Source: Acidimicrobiaceae bacterium UBA7830
Lineage (GTDB): Bacteria > Actinomycetota > Acidimicrobiia > Acidimicrobiales > Ilumatobacteraceae
DNA: 21,022 nucleotides
Assembly: GCA_002501485.1 (NCBI GenBank)
Contig: DLTS01000078.1
Span: forward strand, 1-21,022
Direction of reading: 5' to 3'
Shown here piece after piece: positions 6,868-14,244 of this stretch (its first letter is position 1; every line of letters begins with the position of its first letter). The translations under genes and the position numbers were made by a program. The notes under the pieces are model-generated. The model saw only the letters and a list, made by a program, of their open reading frames with translations. It did not search any database and had not been told where the DNA came from.

Positions 6868-6898
6868 TGCAAACCGCCTTCAACACAACCAGTTGTGT
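6852..6898. promoter_or_regulatory. Possible NrdR operator pair
   Basis: ACACAACCAGTTGTGT (6883-6898) matches the outer arms of the NrdR-box consensus (ACAC...GTGT) but not its AT-rich centre. A weaker palindrome is centred at 6859.5, and the two centres are 31 bp apart, the three-turn spacing typical of NrdR box pairs. The first overlaps the -10 box of nrdJ. The stronger palindrome could instead be a hairpin in the leader RNA. Confidence 0.35.
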
Positions 6899-7028
6899 CA
6901 GCGGTCAATTGAAAAGTCAGTGTTACCCAAGATCTTGTGTTTGGAAATCAGGATCGATTTCCAGCGATAGGGGAAAGCCCACACCGCAGACATGGCGGTA
7001 GTCCTATCTCCAAAGTCAACGGGTGGGC
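6873..7028 (+). ncRNA. Structured nrdJ leader with possible pseudoknot (candidate riboswitch)
   Basis: Several stems can form in the nrdJ 5' leader. ACCGC 6873-6877 pairs with 6901-6905 around a stem of 6883-6888 with 6893-6898. TGGAAATC 6942-6949 pairs with 6956-6963 over a six-base loop. GATAGG 6966-6971 pairs with CCTATC 7003-7008, enclosing ACCGC 6983-6987 with GCGGT 6995-6999. GCCCAC 6977-6982 pairs with GTGGGC 7023-7028, which crosses the previous stem and so makes a pseudoknot. The last helix ends 20 nt before the AAGGAG of nrdJ. I do not see the conserved core of the classic cobalamin riboswitch. Confidence 0.5.
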
Positions 7029-7060
7029 GGAAATGGTTAAGGAAACGCAAGGAGCAAAAC

Positions 7061-9916
7061 ATGTCATTGGCATCAGAGAACACCACCGAACTCGCAGCCC
7101 CTGATGGCACTATTGGCATTTCTCGATTGTTTACTTCCCCAGGAGTAAACCCTTACGACGAAGTGGTGTGGGAGCGACGCGACGCACGCATCACCAACTG
7201 GAAAGACGGCAGCGTTGCCTTCGAGCAACTCGACGTCGACTTCCCAGAAACATGGTCAGTCAACGCAACAAATATCGTTGCGCAGAAGTACTTCAGAGGA
7301 ACGCTCGGCACACCCGAACGCGAAACATCGCTCCGTCAAGTCATCGAGCGAGTCGTTCGCACCATCACTACCTGGGGCCGAGAGGGTGGATACTTCGCAG
7401 ATGATGCCGAAGAAGCTGCATTCGCGGACGAACTTCGCTACATCCTCGTTACGCAGCGAGCAGCGTTCAACAGCCCCGTTTGGTTCAACATTGGCGTCCC
7501 TGGGGTACCCCAGCAGGCAAGCGCATGTTTCATCTTGTCAGTTGACGACACGATGAACTCCATTCTCAACTGGTACCGAGAAGAGGGTGTCATATTTAAA
7601 GGAGGCTCGGGCTCAGGTGTCAACCTGTCAAAGATTCGTTCAAGCGCCGAGCTGTTGGAAGGTGGCGGCACCGCCTCAGGTCCGGTGAGCTTCATGCGAG
7701 GCGCCGACGCATCTGCCGGAACAATTAAGTCTGGTGGCAAAACCCGCCGTGCAGCCAAAATGGCAATCCTTAATGTCGAGCACCCCGACGTCGAAGAGTT
7801 CATTTGGTGCAAGGTCAAAGAAGAGCGCAAGGCACGCGTCCTTCGCGATGCAGGCTTCGATATGGACCTCGACGGTGCCGATTCATTCTCGATCCAGTAC
7901 CAAAACGCAAACAACTCAGTTCGTGTTTCCGACGAATTCATGCAGGCAGTTGTTGAAGATGCCGACTGGAGCCTCGTAGGAGTGGTGACAGGGCAAGTCA
8001 TCAAGACGATGAAAGCCCGCGATATGTGGCGTCAAATTGCAGAAGCTGCGTGGGAATGCGCTGACCCGGGTCTCCAGTTCGATACCACTATCAACCGTTG
8101 GCATACAGCAGCAACAACCGACCGTATCAATGGGTCGAACCCCTGCTCGGAGTACATGCACATTGATAACTCAGCGTGCAACCTTGCGTCGATCAACCTC
8201 TTGAAGTATCTCGATGCAGATGGCACCTTCGATGTCGATGCCTATCAGCACACTGTCGAAGTGGTCTTCACTGCCCAAGAAATCCTCGTCGGGCGCGCTG
8301 ATTACCCCACCAGGCCGATCGCTGAGAACAGCCATCGGTTCCGTCAGCTTGGTCTTGGCTACGCAAACCTCGGGGCATTGTTGATGGCTCTTGGCTACGC
8401 CTACGACTCACCAGAAGGCCGTGCATGGGCTGCTGCTCTTACCTCGCTCATGACCGGCCATGCTTACGCGACAAGTGCTCGCACAGCGGCCCGTCTCGGA
8501 GCGTTTGAGGGTTATGCCGAAAATGCAGAGCACATGAACCGAGTACTCGGAATGCATCGCGACGCAAGTTACGAAATTGAGATGACAGAGGTTGTTCCCA
8601 ACGATCTCGTTGCTGCAGGACAAGCCTCTTGGGAAGCAGCAGTGCGCGACGGAGCCCTCAACGGTGTCCGTAATTCTCAAGCGACAGTGCTCGCGCCCAC
8701 CGGCACGATCGGTCTCATGATGGACTGTGACACCACCGGCATCGAGCCAGACCTCGGACTCGTCAAGATGAAGAAACTGGTCGGTGGCGGAACGATGCAG
8801 ATCGTCAATCAGACGATTCCGCGGGCGCTCAGCCGTCTTGGCTACACCACACAACAAGTTGATGACATCATTGCGTATATCGACGAGAACAAGTCGATTC
8901 TCGGTGCGCCGCACCTCTCGGCTGACCATGTGGCAGTGTTCGCCTGCTCAATGGGCGACAACACCATCCACTATGAGGGCCATGTTCGCATGATGGGTGC
9001 AGTGCAGCCGTTCCTGTCAGGAGCGATCTCGAAGACTGTCAACATGCCAGAAGAGGCATCGGTCGAAGACATCGAGGCGTTGCACCTTCTCTCATGGGAA
9101 CTCGGCCTCAAGGCCGTTGCGATTTACCGCGATAACTGCAAAGTTGCTCAGCCATTGTCAACAGCGAAGAAAGATGACGATTCTGCTGACGATGCGGTTG
9201 CTAAAGCAGCATCGATTGCCGACAACGTTGTCGAGAACATCGCTCATCGTCCTGTCCGTCAGAAGTTGCCTCGCACTCGCACCTCAAAGACGTTTGAGTT
9301 CCGTGTTGCTGATTGCAAGGGCTTCGCAACGGTTGGTGAGTATGCGTATGGCCAGCCAGGCGAGATCTTCCTTACCGTGTCGAAGCAAGGTTCAACACTT
9401 GCTGGCATCATGGACGCCTTCGCCAAGTCCGTCAGCTACGGCTTGCAGTACGGAGTTCCGTTACGAGCGTACGTTGAGGCGTTCACCAACATGAAGTTTG
9501 AACCAGCCGGTATGACCGATGATCCAGACGTTCGTTTCGCTGGTTCCATCATGGACTATCTCTTCCGTCGTCTCGCCCTTGAGTACATGTCATACGACGA
9601 GCGGGCCGAACTCGGTATCTTTACGGTTGCCGAGCGCACGCAGCCAACTCTTCCAGGTGTGGAAGAAATGGCTGTTGAGTCATCCACCGGCTCCGAAATG
9701 GTCGCTGACCCGAAGTCGGTGCCATCAGTTGACGAATTGGTCGCGGGCCTCGAATCTGGAGCAATTGCGCCAACCGTGGAGGACAACACACCAGCCCGGG
9801 GTGTTATCAACACACCAAGTGACGCTCCAATGTGCATGCAATGCGGGGTTCACATGGTGCGTGCGGGCTCATGTCATGCATGTCCATCATGTGGCAGCAC
9901 CTCTGGTTGCAGCTGA
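7061..9916 (+). CDS. nrdJ: Adenosylcobalamin-dependent ribonucleotide reductase (class II) NrdJ
   Basis: NrdJ makes all four deoxyribonucleotides using adenosylcobalamin and needs no oxygen. The protein has 951 residues, normal for the long actinobacterial form. Key parts are FNSPVWFNIG (136-145), Cys156 in ASACFILS and Cys373 in SACNLASINL (the expected redox pair), NPCSE (360-364) with the thiyl Cys362 and Glu364, and APTGTIG in the barrel. The C-terminus holds a cysteine cluster (MCMQCG to CGSTSGCS), probably a zinc/redox tail. ATG 7061 is chosen because AAGGAG (7049-7054) is 6 nt upstream; an in-frame ATG at 6992 lies in the structured leader. Regulation by NrdR, and perhaps by the leader RNA, is likely. 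A strong terminator follows. Confidence 0.97.
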   Translation: MSLASENTTELAAPDGTIGISRLFTSPGVNPYDEVVWERRDARITNWKDGSVAFEQLDVDFPETWSVNATNIVAQKYFRGTLGTPERETSLRQVIERVVRTITTWGREGGYFADDAEEAAFADELRYILVTQRAAFNSPVWFNIGVPGVPQQASACFILSVDDTMNSILNWYREEGVIFKGGSGSGVNLSKIRSSAELLEGGGTASGPVSFMRGADASAGTIKSGGKTRRAAKMAILNVEHPDVEEFIWCKVKEERKARVLRDAGFDMDLDGADSFSIQYQNANNSVRVSDEFMQAVVEDADWSLVGVVTGQVIKTMKARDMWRQIAEAAWECADPGLQFDTTINRWHTAATTDRINGSNPCSEYMHIDNSACNLASINLLKYLDADGTFDVDAYQHTVEVVFTAQEILVGRADYPTRPIAENSHRFRQLGLGYANLGALLMALGYAYDSPEGRAWAAALTSLMTGHAYATSARTAARLGAFEGYAENAEHMNRVLGMHRDASYEIEMTEVVPNDLVAAGQASWEAAVRDGALNGVRNSQATVLAPTGTIGLMMDCDTTGIEPDLGLVKMKKLVGGGTMQIVNQTIPRALSRLGYTTQQVDDIIAYIDENKSILGAPHLSADHVAVFACSMGDNTIHYEGHVRMMGAVQPFLSGAISKTVNMPEEASVEDIEALHLLSWELGLKAVAIYRDNCKVAQPLSTAKKDDDSADDAVAKAASIADNVVENIAHRPVRQKLPRTRTSKTFEFRVADCKGFATVGEYAYGQPGEIFLTVSKQGSTLAGIMDAFAKSVSYGLQYGVPLRAYVEAFTNMKFEPAGMTDDPDVRFAGSIMDYLFRRLALEYMSYDERAELGIFTVAERTQPTLPGVEEMAVESSTGSEMVADPKSVPSVDELVAGLESGAIAPTVEDNTPARGVINTPSDAPMCMQCGVHMVRAGSCHACPSCGSTSGCS

Positions 9917-9938
9917 CAGTTCACATACCGATATCTCA

Positions 9939-9978
9939 TGATTGAGGGGCGTGCAGTGCACGCCCCTCAATCAGTTTT
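9939..9978 (+). terminator. Intrinsic terminator of nrdJ
   Basis: A perfect 16-bp stem (9939-9954 with 9958-9973, GC-rich at the top) has a minimal AGT loop and is followed by GTTTT. It lies 23 bp after the nrdJ stop. Confidence 0.85.
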
Positions 9979-10027
9979 CGCCACACTGCACAAGGCGTCG
10001 GATGGGGTGATTATTCACGTCATCGCA

Positions 10028-10033
10028 TAATTT
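10028..10033 (+). promoter_or_regulatory. Putative -10 box of the acyl-CoA dehydrogenase gene (leaderless)
   Basis: TAATTT, overlapped by CATAAT at 10026-10031, ends 6 nt before ATG 10040, and no ribosome-binding site is present. No convincing -35 is seen. Confidence 0.45.
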
Positions 10034-10039
10034 AGAACC

Positions 10040-11224
10040 ATGTCTGCAACCGACGAACTCGCACACATTGATGCACTTATCGACGAACTATTGGCAGAAT
10101 GTCCTCTGCCGGCAACACCGATGCCCGAGTTCCTCGGAGCCCAATTTGATCGAGGCCTTGCCTGGGTGCACTTCCCAACAGGCCACGGCGGTCTCGGGCT
10201 TTCACCCAAGCATCAAACCCATATCAACAGCCGTCTTTTTACGGCCGGAGCTGCAAATCCGTTTTTCCTGAACCCTATGGGTTACGGCATGTGCGGCCCG
10301 ACTGTCGTCGAGTGGGGGAGCGACGATCAACGCTCCCGTTACTTGAAGCCTCTTTTCACTGCAAACGAGATGTGGTGTCAGTTGTTCTCAGAACCGGGGG
10401 CAGGTTCAGATGTGGCAGGTTTGTCGATGACTGCGGTGCAAGACGGCGAAGAGTGGATCTTGAACGGCCAAAAGGTATGGACCTCTCTTGCTCATATCGC
10501 AAAGTGGGGGCTCGTCATTGTTCGAACTGACCCAACTGCGGCGAAGCACAGCGGCATCACTGCTTTCGTTGTAGATATGCACGCTCCCGGAGTTGAGGTT
10601 CGTCCGTTGCGGCAGATGACTGGCGGTGCCGAATTCAATGAGGTGTACTTCACCGATGTGCGCGTGCCGGCCGCAGAGATGCTTGGCAGCCCCGGTGAAG
10701 GCTGGAGGGTGAGTTTGACGACGCTCATGAACGAGCGAACTGCCATCGGCGGCTCAACACCTCCGCGTGGTGCCGGCCCGATCGCCCACGCAGTCGAATT
10801 GTTCAACGAGCTTGACGATGCTCAAAAACCCTTCTATCGCAATCGTTTGATGGAGCTGTGGTGTGAGTCCGAAGCAATCCGTCTCAACAACCTCCGCGCT
10901 GCGGCAAACCGCAGGATGGGGAGCCCAGGGCCCGAAGGCTCGATCGGCAAAATGGCAGGTGCAGAGCACAACAAACGGGTGTACGAGTTCTGCATGGACT
11001 TGCTTGGCCCCCAAGCTCTGCTGTACGACGACTACGCCTCTGGTGGCGAAGGCTCTGGCCTTGCTTCGATCTCTCGGGTTGCGTTCTTGCGGAGTCGAGC
11101 AAACACGATCGAAGGTGGCACTGCCGAGATCATGAGAAACATTCTTGGAGAACGAGTTCTTGGCTTGCCCGGTGATGTGCGTGTCGACCGAGATCGACCT
11201 TGGAAAGACGTACCGCGCAGTTGA
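10040..11224 (+). CDS. Acyl-CoA dehydrogenase family protein
   Basis: This 394-residue flavoprotein should introduce a 2,3-double bond into an acyl-CoA. It shows the family signatures MWCQLFSEPGAGSDVAGL (FAD and substrate contacts), the WILNGQKVWTSLAHIA strand, the hinge FTDVRVPAAEMLG, and a C-terminal LRSRANTIEGGTAEIMRNILGERVLGLP. In that last motif the position of the catalytic Glu of medium-chain enzymes appears to be Gly359, with a Glu (358) one residue before. Many FadE-type dehydrogenases share this arrangement and use another base. Substrate is unknown; the P450 and thiolase 6-9 kb away make branched-lipid or sterol side-chain CoA esters possible, but this is inference. It appears monocistronic and leaderless. 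Confidence 0.92.
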   Translation: MSATDELAHIDALIDELLAECPLPATPMPEFLGAQFDRGLAWVHFPTGHGGLGLSPKHQTHINSRLFTAGAANPFFLNPMGYGMCGPTVVEWGSDDQRSRYLKPLFTANEMWCQLFSEPGAGSDVAGLSMTAVQDGEEWILNGQKVWTSLAHIAKWGLVIVRTDPTAAKHSGITAFVVDMHAPGVEVRPLRQMTGGAEFNEVYFTDVRVPAAEMLGSPGEGWRVSLTTLMNERTAIGGSTPPRGAGPIAHAVELFNELDDAQKPFYRNRLMELWCESEAIRLNNLRAAANRRMGSPGPEGSIGKMAGAEHNKRVYEFCMDLLGPQALLYDDYASGGEGSGLASISRVAFLRSRANTIEGGTAEIMRNILGERVLGLPGDVRVDRDRPWKDVPRS

Positions 11225-11294
11225 CCTCGGGTGATCCTCCGGCACAATTGCTGGGCGTGAGAGGTCTCGACATTGTTGCTGTGGCCTTTCGAGC

Positions 11295-11498
11295 CTACAA
11301 CTGCTGTTCTCGCTCGGTGCCGTCCTTTGGTCGGTGATCGCTGCTCTGGTGTGGTGGCGAGGAGGAAAATTGCAAGAGATTCCATTGCTGAGCTCGCAAG
11401 CGGCCGGAGTAGCACCAGATGGCACCGTGGTCTTCATTACCGGTCTTGCGGGAGGAGAATCAAGTTCGAGCTCGTTCACCGGAGCGTTTTTCGTCTGA
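11295..11498 (+). pseudogene. Truncated GIDE-like membrane-protein remnant
   Basis: One frame encodes a hydrophobic segment LLFSLGAVLWSVIAALVWW followed by RGGKLQEIPLLSSQAAG, APDGTVVFITGLAGG and SSSSSFTGAFFV before TGA 11496-11498. This resembles the N-terminus of bacterial proteins with a GIDE (E3-ligase-like) domain, which have one TM helix and then a small beta domain with a SPLTG-like motif, but those run to 250 residues or more. No ATG or ribosome site starts the frame; GTG 11334 is the only usual in-frame start and lies inside the TM segment. The reading stops 4 bp before the convergent nitroreductase. I read it as a gene fragment; a short functional peptide is possible. Confidence 0.4.
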
Positions 11499-11502
11499 AT
11501 CG

Positions 11503-12195
11503 TTACGCAGGTCCGAAGCGGCTCTGTAAAACGGTAGTTCCTGGCGGATCATGAGCCCATGGTGCGGCCTCACCCCACGTGTCGGCAAAGACGAGGTTCG
11601 AGAGGGGTCTACGCCGCACAGGGCCGTGTGAGCCGGCTGGAACCCCCAGGGTGATGGTTGCGGCGAGTGCGACCTCTTCTGGAATCTCAAGGTAGGTACG
11701 GAGTTCGTCTTCAACAAATCCTTGAAATCCAGTGAGGACCCCTCCATAGCCAAGTGCTCGAGCGGCGAGCAACAGGTTTTGACATGCCGGGTACACAGAT
11801 GCTCCTTCGGTTGGCGATGGTTCGCGGTAGCGGATAAGGCAGGCGAGAACAAGCACCGGCACATCGGCAAAATGATCAACGTAATGCTGCATTGTTCGTG
11901 CCATCCGGGCTTTTGGCGAATCGTCCTCGATACCCGAACCTTGGTCGTATCTGTCATCAGATCGCTTCGCATTCCACAGTGATTGGGCACCTTGAGCAAT
12001 GAGTTGCTTGACATGCTGTGATCGCTCACTGTTGGTAAACACCATGAATCTGAATGGTTGACGGTTCGAACCAGAGGGTGCTCTCGTCGCCAAAAAGAGC
12101 ATCTTGTTGAGATCTTCTTCGGGAATCGACTCGGTGGTGTAACGGCGAATTGCCCGTGTAGTTGCGAGCCCGTCGAGAAGTGAGAGGTCTGTCAC
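11503..12195 (-). CDS. Nitroreductase family protein (FMN-dependent)
   Basis: This 230-residue protein has the nitroreductase fold that uses FMN and NAD(P)H to reduce nitro groups, quinones or other acceptors. It shows the N-terminal FMN-phosphate contact TTRAIRRYT (12-20, Arg14 and Arg18), APSGSNRQPFRF (39-50), a PACQNLLLAARALGYGGVLT helix that contacts FMN, and GVPAGSHGPVRRRPLSNLV near the end. The start is GTG 12195; GAGG sits only 2 nt upstream, so the start is not certain. Related mycobacterial proteins act on nitroaromatics, but the physiological substrate here cannot be told. It is transcribed alone, divergent from the GlpD-like gene and converging on the remnant at 11295-11498. Confidence 0.9.
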   Translation of the reverse strand: MTDLSLLDGLATTRAIRRYTTESIPEEDLNKMLFLATRAPSGSNRQPFRFMVFTNSERSQHVKQLIAQGAQSLWNAKRSDDRYDQGSGIEDDSPKARMARTMQHYVDHFADVPVLVLACLIRYREPSPTEGASVYPACQNLLLAARALGYGGVLTGFQGFVEDELRTYLEIPEEVALAATITLGVPAGSHGPVRRRPLSNLVFADTWGEAAPWAHDPPGTTVLQSRFGPA

Positions 12196-12278
12196 GACCT
12201 CATCGTTACTTGCCCCGGTAAGTCTGTGTCGAATCGGATGGGCTCGGTGTTGGGTTCGGGCAGTATGCGTGGAACGCT

Positions 12279-13928
12279 ATGAGGGTGGCGCAGCGATCAG
12301 AAAATCTCCGACGTCTCGATGGCGGTGACTTCGACGTATTGGTTATTGGTGGAGGCATCAACGGCGCAGTCTCCGCTGCTGCGCTCGCAGGTCGTGGCGC
12401 TTCGGTAGCACTTGTCGATCGAGGTGACTTCGGCGCTTTCACCTCTCAAGAATCATCCAACTTGGTCTGGGGTGGTTTCAAATATCTTGAAAACTACGAA
12501 CTTGGCCTCGTCTACGGACTGTGCCGATCGCGAAACGAATTGATGAAGTCGTACCCCGACAATGTTCGTGAAATCGGGTTCCTTGCAACCCTCGACAAAA
12601 CTGCGCCATACCGGCCGTGGTTTGCGGGCATTGGCGCAACCGCCTACTGGGCAATTGGGAGGTTCGCCACCAAACCTCCGAAAGTGTTTTCGCGGCGCCG
12701 GTTGGCACAGGCCGAACCTGCGATTTCAACCACAACTGCACGGGGCGCGATTCAGTATCAAGACGCGTATCTAATCGATAACGATTCACGCTTCGTCTTC
12801 TCTTTCATTCGCTCGGCCTTTGAAGCCGGAGCAGTGACGACGAATTACGTCGAACTTGTTCATGCTGAACGGCGCAACGATCGGTGGCACGTATCACTAC
12901 GTGATGTAGTCACTGGTGATGAGATGACTGCCTCAGCGAAAACCCTGGTGAATGCAGCTGGTCCGTTTGTCGATGCGCTCAACGAAGTATTGGGAACGAC
13001 GACCACGCATCGCATCGTGTATTCCAAGGGTATCCATCTCGTCGTGCCCCGGCTCACGACGACCGATCATGACCGTGTGCTTGCGTTCTTCGATGACAGT
13101 CAGCGATTGTTTTACGTGATTCCAATGGGGCGCAGATCGGTCATCGGCACGACAGACACGCGTGTAGACGATCCCCACACTGCTGTAACCGAGGAAGATC
13201 GGAACTTCCTGCTCGAACAAATCAACGCCCGAATGAACCTTGAGAAGCCGTTGAACGCCTCAGATGTCATCGCAGAGCGCAGTGGTGTGCGTCCCCTCGT
13301 AGTGAAAGCCGAAGGCGAAGGATCCGACGACTGGCGATCAAAAGAGTGGACCTCGCTCAGTCGCCGTCACGAGGTGGAGTGCGACGCGCAGCAGTCAGTG
13401 GTCACTGTATTTGGTGGGAAACTTACCGATTGTCTCAACGTGGGAGCTGAAGTTGGCTCCGAAATTGAGTCTTTAGGTGTACGTCTTGAGGCCGACCAAC
13501 AAAATTGGTACGGGGAACCCGATTCTGCGAGCAGGACAGAGTTTCTCCGTCAGGCGCACCTCATGCATCTCGATGAAATGCGTTCGAAGCCTGATACCGA
13601 GCCGCTGTCGGTCCGACTGTGGCGCCGCTACGGCCGGCGGGCATTCGACATGCTCGAACACATCCGCAATGATTCTTCGATGGCAACAGACGTGATGGAG
13701 TCGGCCGATTACCTGCGAGTTGAACTCCATAATGCTGCTGATCACGAGATGATCGTGAAACTTGACGACTTCATGCGCCGTCGCTCAAAGATTGACCTCG
13801 TCGTCGCAGATGATGAGTTTGTTGGCTCCGATGGACTCGCCGAAATTTCGCAGTTGCTCTTTGGTGGCGACGGTGAACGAAAGCTTGACGAGTTTTATCG
13901 AGAGCGGGCAGCTGCCGTTACTGATTGA
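12279..13928 (+). CDS. glpD: Glycerol-3-phosphate dehydrogenase/oxidase, GlpD-like
   Basis: This 549-residue FAD enzyme fits GlpD length. It has the dinucleotide motif VIGGGINGA (22-30), a DAO domain with NAAGPFVD, VYSKGIHLVVPR, YVIPMGRRSVIGTTDT and VFGGKLTDCLNVG, and a C-terminal helical DAO-C domain with RSKIDLVV. GlpD oxidises sn-glycerol-3-phosphate to dihydroxyacetone phosphate and passes electrons to quinone at the membrane. The usual TSSxSSKLIHGGLRYLE segment is changed to TSQESSNLVWGGFKYLE (55-71), so the substrate may differ. No ribosome-binding site is seen before ATG 12279. The last 11 bp overlap the possible small gene on the other strand. Confidence 0.88.
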   Translation: MRVAQRSENLRRLDGGDFDVLVIGGGINGAVSAAALAGRGASVALVDRGDFGAFTSQESSNLVWGGFKYLENYELGLVYGLCRSRNELMKSYPDNVREIGFLATLDKTAPYRPWFAGIGATAYWAIGRFATKPPKVFSRRRLAQAEPAISTTTARGAIQYQDAYLIDNDSRFVFSFIRSAFEAGAVTTNYVELVHAERRNDRWHVSLRDVVTGDEMTASAKTLVNAAGPFVDALNEVLGTTTTHRIVYSKGIHLVVPRLTTTDHDRVLAFFDDSQRLFYVIPMGRRSVIGTTDTRVDDPHTAVTEEDRNFLLEQINARMNLEKPLNASDVIAERSGVRPLVVKAEGEGSDDWRSKEWTSLSRRHEVECDAQQSVVTVFGGKLTDCLNVGAEVGSEIESLGVRLEADQQNWYGEPDSASRTEFLRQAHLMHLDEMRSKPDTEPLSVRLWRRYGRRAFDMLEHIRNDSSMATDVMESADYLRVELHNAADHEMIVKLDDFMRRRSKIDLVVADDEFVGSDGLAEISQLLFGGDGERKLDEFYRERAAAVTD

Positions 13929-14154
13929 TGAGGCCGGTGCTGCCCTCGCCGATTTCGAGTTGGGCTTCGTTGCAGACTTGAGGCCGTAAAGGGTGTTCCT
14001 GCTGGTGATTAGTCGTGTGGTCGATGACCGGTGGCACTGGGATAGCAACATGTTCTGCATCATCTGTCGGCTCCGCTGAAACAACGATGGCAATGCCGAA
14101 CGAGGTGACGATGGCCAGAGCGCTAAGCACCTGTGTTTGAGTGATGATCATCAT
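13918..14154 (-). CDS. Possible small secreted protein
   Basis: This 78-residue frame starts MMIITQTQVLSALAIVTSF, a plausible signal peptide with a hydrophobic core at about 8-25 and a VSA-E cleavage site near residue 27. The predicted mature part is short, polar and Pro/His-rich with one cysteine. It fills most of the 316-bp gap between glpD and the MFS gene and overlaps the glpD end by 11 bp. No ribosome-binding site is evident and I recognise no family, so it may be a chance frame. Confidence 0.35.
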   Translation of the reverse strand: MMIITQTQVLSALAIVTSFGIAIVVSAEPTDDAEHVAIPVPPVIDHTTNHQQEHPLRPQVCNEAQLEIGEGSTGLINQ

Positions 14155-14232
14155 GTTGCGGGGTGTCGCCGGTCCTTCAACCTGGGCGGTTGATGAATTT
14201 ACTCCAGTGCAAGCCGCCGAAGGTGGCGGGTC

Positions 14233-14238
14233 TAGGTT
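14233..14238 (+). promoter_or_regulatory. Putative -10 box of the MFS gene (leaderless)
   Basis: TAGGTT ends 6 nt before GTG 14245, and there is no ribosome-binding site. It supports this GTG as the start. No -35 is clear. Confidence 0.4.
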
Positions 14239-14244
14239 CGTCGT

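Noticed and set aside
6873..7028. Classic cobalamin riboswitch before nrdJ
   Set aside because: The conserved core motifs of the classic cobalamin aptamer are not seen. I kept the weaker claim of a structured leader.
10754..11479. 241-residue minus-strand frame
   Set aside because: It is antisense to the acyl-CoA dehydrogenase and the remnant, with no recognisable motif; a shadow frame.
11273..11554. 93-residue plus-strand frame after the acyl-CoA dehydrogenase
   Set aside because: The overlapping frame 11295-11498 has a TM segment and family-like sequence, while this one is Arg-rich and runs into the nitroreductase.
12264..12281. Five-codon upstream frame ending on the glpD start (ATGA overlap)
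   Set aside because: It is too short to support, has no ribosome site, and is likely chance.
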